From Caldifarciminota bacterium (GTDB lineage Bacteria; Hydrothermota; UBA3073; NMUJ01): a DNA stretch of 9,475 bases. A program made the translations under genes and the position numbers. Every line of letters begins with the position of its first letter. The stretch's first letter is position 1. Below, one piece after another: positions 7,283 through 9,475 of the stretch. Below the pieces are notes generated by a model. The model searched no databases. It was not told the DNA's origin and saw only the letters and a list, made by a program, of their open reading frames with translations. Location of the stretch: NCBI GenBank assembly GCA_021158725.1, contig JAGGUB010000099.1, positions 1 to 9,475 on the forward strand, in the 5' to 3' direction.

Positions 7283-8065
7283 ATGAACTTCATACTCGGG
7301 ATATTTCTATTGCTTGCAGGTGGTCATACCGTATCATCTATCAAGGTTGTTGCTACTACTTCACTTATTGGAACCATCCTCAAGCAAATAGGTGGTGATA
7401 AGGTTAACGTAATAACAATCGTACCGGCTGGGATGTGTCCCGGACATTTCGATGTTAAGCCCTCCGATGTTGTTGGTTTAACAACTGCCAACGCTATATT
7501 ATGTCATGGATTTGAGGGTTGGCTAAGCAAGCTGGTCAATTCTATCGATAATGAAGGGATAGCAGTGGAGACACTCAAAATCGAAGGTAACTGGATGATA
7601 CCCGACATACAGAAGGTTGCAGCTGCACAAATAACAGAGATATTGGTGGAGCTCGACCCCCAGCATGCGGAATTTTATCGCACGAACCTAACCCAATACG
7701 AGAAGCTGATCGACTCCATAGCTGCAGAAATCAAAAATGTATCGGAAACTTTCCATCACGTAAAGGCTATCTGTGCAAACTATCAGGCTACCTTCCTTAA
7801 ATGGCTGGGGTTTGACATAATCGCTACATATGGTAGGCCCGAGGAGCTATCACCTAAAGAGCTGTGTAGGCTGATAGAGCTGGCACGTGAACATGACGTC
7901 CGTATAGTGGTTGATAACCTACAAAGTGGTGGCAACATAGGGCGTGTAATCGCTGATGAACTGGGTGTATCACATGTGGTGTTGACAAATTTCCCATTGG
8001 GTGATTCATACATTCAGTCGTTGATGGATAATGTGGAGCGATTGGTGAAGGGGTTGAAAGATTAG
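7283..8065 (+). CDS. ZnuA/TroA-like periplasmic metal-binding protein with unusual ligand set
   Basis: A 260-residue solute-binding protein of the cluster A-I metal family, expected to hand metal to the ABC permease encoded two genes on. A short signal sequence (residues 1-19) has no lipobox Cys, so it is likely soluble in the periplasm. Family hallmarks are VVATTS (22-27), KPSDV (59-63), GFEGWL (76-81), WLGF (174-177) and VVDNLQSG (209-216). The four canonical zinc ligands look changed. The first His is shifted one place (H55 in MCPGHFD, where E. coli ZnuA has PHDY). The second aligns with G102 next to N103-W104. The third falls in CANYQ (164-168), and the final Asp is replaced in LTNFPLG (234-240). 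Other possible ligands include C52, C74, H75 and C164. There is no His/Asp-rich loop. It starts 1 nt after the receptor stop, so translation is probably coupled. The metal is unknown; nickel, manganese or zinc are possible. The aligned positions are by eye. Confidence 0.85.
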   Translation: MNFILGIFLLLAGGHTVSSIKVVATTSLIGTILKQIGGDKVNVITIVPAGMCPGHFDVKPSDVVGLTTANAILCHGFEGWLSKLVNSIDNEGIAVETLKIEGNWMIPDIQKVAAAQITEILVELDPQHAEFYRTNLTQYEKLIDSIAAEIKNVSETFHHVKAICANYQATFLKWLGFDIIATYGRPEELSPKELCRLIELAREHDVRIVVDNLQSGGNIGRVIADELGVSHVVLTNFPLGDSYIQSLMDNVERLVKGLKD

Positions 8066-8074
8066 AATGGTTGA

Positions 8075-8824
8075 ATGAATGCAGTCGAAATACGTAATCT
8101 AACGGTTTCGTATCGTGAAAATGTAGCATTGAAAGGTATCTCACTCAATATAGAAGAAGGTACGTTTCTTTCGGTGATAGGGCCCAACGGTGCAGGTAAG
8201 ACAACACTACTTACAGCTATCAATGGGTTAGGTAGGATACTTTCCGGTACTGTTAAGGTCTTTGGCATGGATATGACACCACGTAATGCAGTACGGATTC
8301 GCAAACGTATCGGTTATGTGCCACAGAATCTATCCATCGATCCCAGGTTCCCCATCACCGTGGAGGAGGTTGTAAAGCTTGGTAGGTTCGGTAAGGTTGG
8401 ACTATTTCGGCGTTTGACTAAGGAGGACAATGATATTGTCCAGCATGCTATGGAGCTTACTGGGGTGTTGGAGCTGTCGGATCGTCCTATTGGTCACCTC
8501 TCCGGTGGTGAACAACAGAAGGTATCACTTGCACGTGTAGTAGCACAGCAACCTGAACTCATGTTGCTGGATGAACCCACATCCAACCTCGACCCCAAAG
8601 CTCAAGAGGAGATAGTGGGTTTGATTGATAAAATCTACAACGAGAACCACATAACGGTTGTATTCGTGACACATATATTGACACATATACCACGTTCATG
8701 CAGGCAGGTAGTTCTCATGAAGCACGGTACCATTCTATGGGCTGGCGATATACAGCAGCTGGATGATAAGCTACTTTACGAGCTTTACGATCACCCAATG
8801 GGGCCACTGACCATCAAACGATAG
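8075..8824 (+). CDS. Metal ABC transporter ATP-binding protein (ZnuC/MntB-like)
   Basis: A 249-residue cytoplasmic ATPase that would drive the ABC-3 permease downstream. All nucleotide-binding motifs are intact: Walker A GPNGAGKT (36-43), Q-loop Q84 in YVPQ, signature LSGGE (142-146), Walker B LMLLDEP (162-168), D-loop SNLD (170-173) and switch His H200. The sequence around the Q-loop, YVPQNLSIDPRFPITVEEVV, is typical of the zinc/manganese (ZnuC/TroB) subfamily. It starts 9 nt after the binding-protein stop and ends 5 nt before the permease start, so the three are one transcriptional unit. The ATPase sequence does not tell which metal is carried. Confidence 0.94.
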   Translation: MNAVEIRNLTVSYRENVALKGISLNIEEGTFLSVIGPNGAGKTTLLTAINGLGRILSGTVKVFGMDMTPRNAVRIRKRIGYVPQNLSIDPRFPITVEEVVKLGRFGKVGLFRRLTKEDNDIVQHAMELTGVLELSDRPIGHLSGGEQQKVSLARVVAQQPELMLLDEPTSNLDPKAQEEIVGLIDKIYNENHITVVFVTHILTHIPRSCRQVVLMKHGTILWAGDIQQLDDKLLYELYDHPMGPLTIKR

Positions 8825-8829
8825 ACGAG

Positions 8830-9475
8830 ATGTTTGAGCTACTGCAATACGAGTTTATGCGTAATGCGATACTGGCATCAATATTCGCAGGTGCAGGTTG
8901 TGGTATCATCGGTGTATGGATAATGCTATTGGGTATACCGTTCATTGGTGTTGCCATGTCACATGCAGCGTTTGCAGGCGCAATATTTGGGCTATTACTT
9001 GGTATGAACCCGCTCACTATGGCGATCATGTTCTCACTTGCGGCTGCTGGGCTTGTTGGCCCCATGGCTGAACGTGCGGAGCTCGATCCCAACATCTCAC
9101 TTGGCATTATATTCTCGATACTGTTGGGTATTGCATTCCTTGGTATGGGGTTACTCAAGGGACCCAAAACTGAAGCGCTTAACTTCATCTGGGGTAACAT
9201 ACTGCTGCTGTCACGTAGTGACCTAATATTCTTGATAATAGTAGTAGGTATCAATCTACTGTTCCTGGGGGTTATGTTCAAGGAGATCGAAGCCACTCTG
9301 TTCAATCGCGAGCTCGCACGTGCTGTCGGTATACCTGACAGGCCAATCTTCTACGTGATGCTGTTACTCGCCGGTATGACAGTGGCGTTGAGCCTAAACA
9401 CAGTGGGTGGGTTACTGATATTCAGTTTGATAGTTAACCCACCATCTGCGGCTTATCAACTTACTTACAGTTTAA
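8830..9475 (+). CDS. ABC-3 family metal permease, ZnuB-like (3' end cut by window edge)
   Basis: The frame opens at ATG 8830 and runs to the right edge with no stop, 215 codons visible. Family members are usually about 260-290 residues, so the last one or two membrane helices are probably missing. Hydrophobic segments lie near residues 13-34, 42-58, 61-78, 90-109, 131-150 and 171-200. Family landmarks are the SHAAFAG segment (44-50), the cytoplasmic coupling-like stretch FNRELARAVGI (158-168) that contacts the ATPase, and LIVNPPSAAYQL (200-211), matching the conserved late LxxPAAxAxxL region. It lies 5 nt after the ATPase gene and would form the inner-membrane channel of the metal importer. 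The frames at 8814-9305 (minus) and 9038-9226 (plus) are shadows of it. Confidence 0.92.
   Translation, partial: MFELLQYEFMRNAILASIFAGAGCGIIGVWIMLLGIPFIGVAMSHAAFAGAIFGLLLGMNPLTMAIMFSLAAAGLVGPMAERAELDPNISLGIIFSILLGIAFLGMGLLKGPKTEALNFIWGNILLLSRSDLIFLIIVVGINLLFLGVMFKEIEATLFNRELARAVGIPDRPIFYVMLLLAGMTVALSLNTVGGLLIFSLIVNPPSAAYQLTYSL

Noticed and set aside
8814..9305. 163-codon minus-strand open frame
   Set aside because: Antisense to the ZnuB-like permease, whose hydrophobic, family-typical translation continues to the window edge.

Overview
The window looks like bacterial chromosome from a Gram-negative-type organism with an outer membrane: it carries a TonB-dependent receptor followed at once by a metal ABC transporter. 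Gene density is high, intergenic gaps are short, and composition and codon style are even throughout, with no insertion sequences, RNA genes, CRISPR arrays or prophage genes. The odd protein at the left edge and the heavily modified ClpB suggest an uncultivated or poorly sampled lineage. I cannot name the phylum from the sequence alone.

Layout. (1) Positions 1-1618, minus strand: a large protein cut by the left edge, open for 539 codons without a stop. It has an N-terminal Cys-rich domain and two tandem modules, each pairing a thrombospondin-3-like calcium loop with a CPICGE...GLHFMxHG metal-site motif. I cannot assign a function, and it is the most novel gene here. (2) Positions 1619-1760: a divergent intergenic region holding both ribosome binding sites and weak promoter candidates. 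(3) Positions 1761-4925, plus: a 1054-residue ClpB-type AAA+ disaggregase, about 200 residues longer than usual, with one insertion splitting its N domain and a charged helical insertion in the second AAA+ domain where ClpA and ClpC carry their ClpP-docking loop. (4) Positions 4971-5387: nikR, a nickel-responsive repressor with all four metal ligands intact. (5) Positions 5446-9475: a tightly packed operon of a TonB-dependent receptor, a ZnuA/TroA-like binding protein with substituted metal ligands, a ZnuC-like ATPase and a ZnuB-like permease cut by the right edge. Gaps between these genes are 1, 9 and 5 nt.

How it fits together. A perfect 7-bp inverted repeat with a 13-nt spacer, TTCACAC-N13-GTGTGAA, lies between nikR and the receptor gene, just before the receptor's start. 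It has the architecture of a NikR operator. The likely reading is a self-contained nickel (or related divalent metal) uptake unit: the receptor brings a metal chelate across the outer membrane, the ABC-3 family transporter moves metal across the inner membrane, and NikR shuts the operon off when metal is sufficient. The changed ligands in the binding protein fit a substrate other than zinc. This assignment is inference from gene order, the operator-like site and family knowledge.
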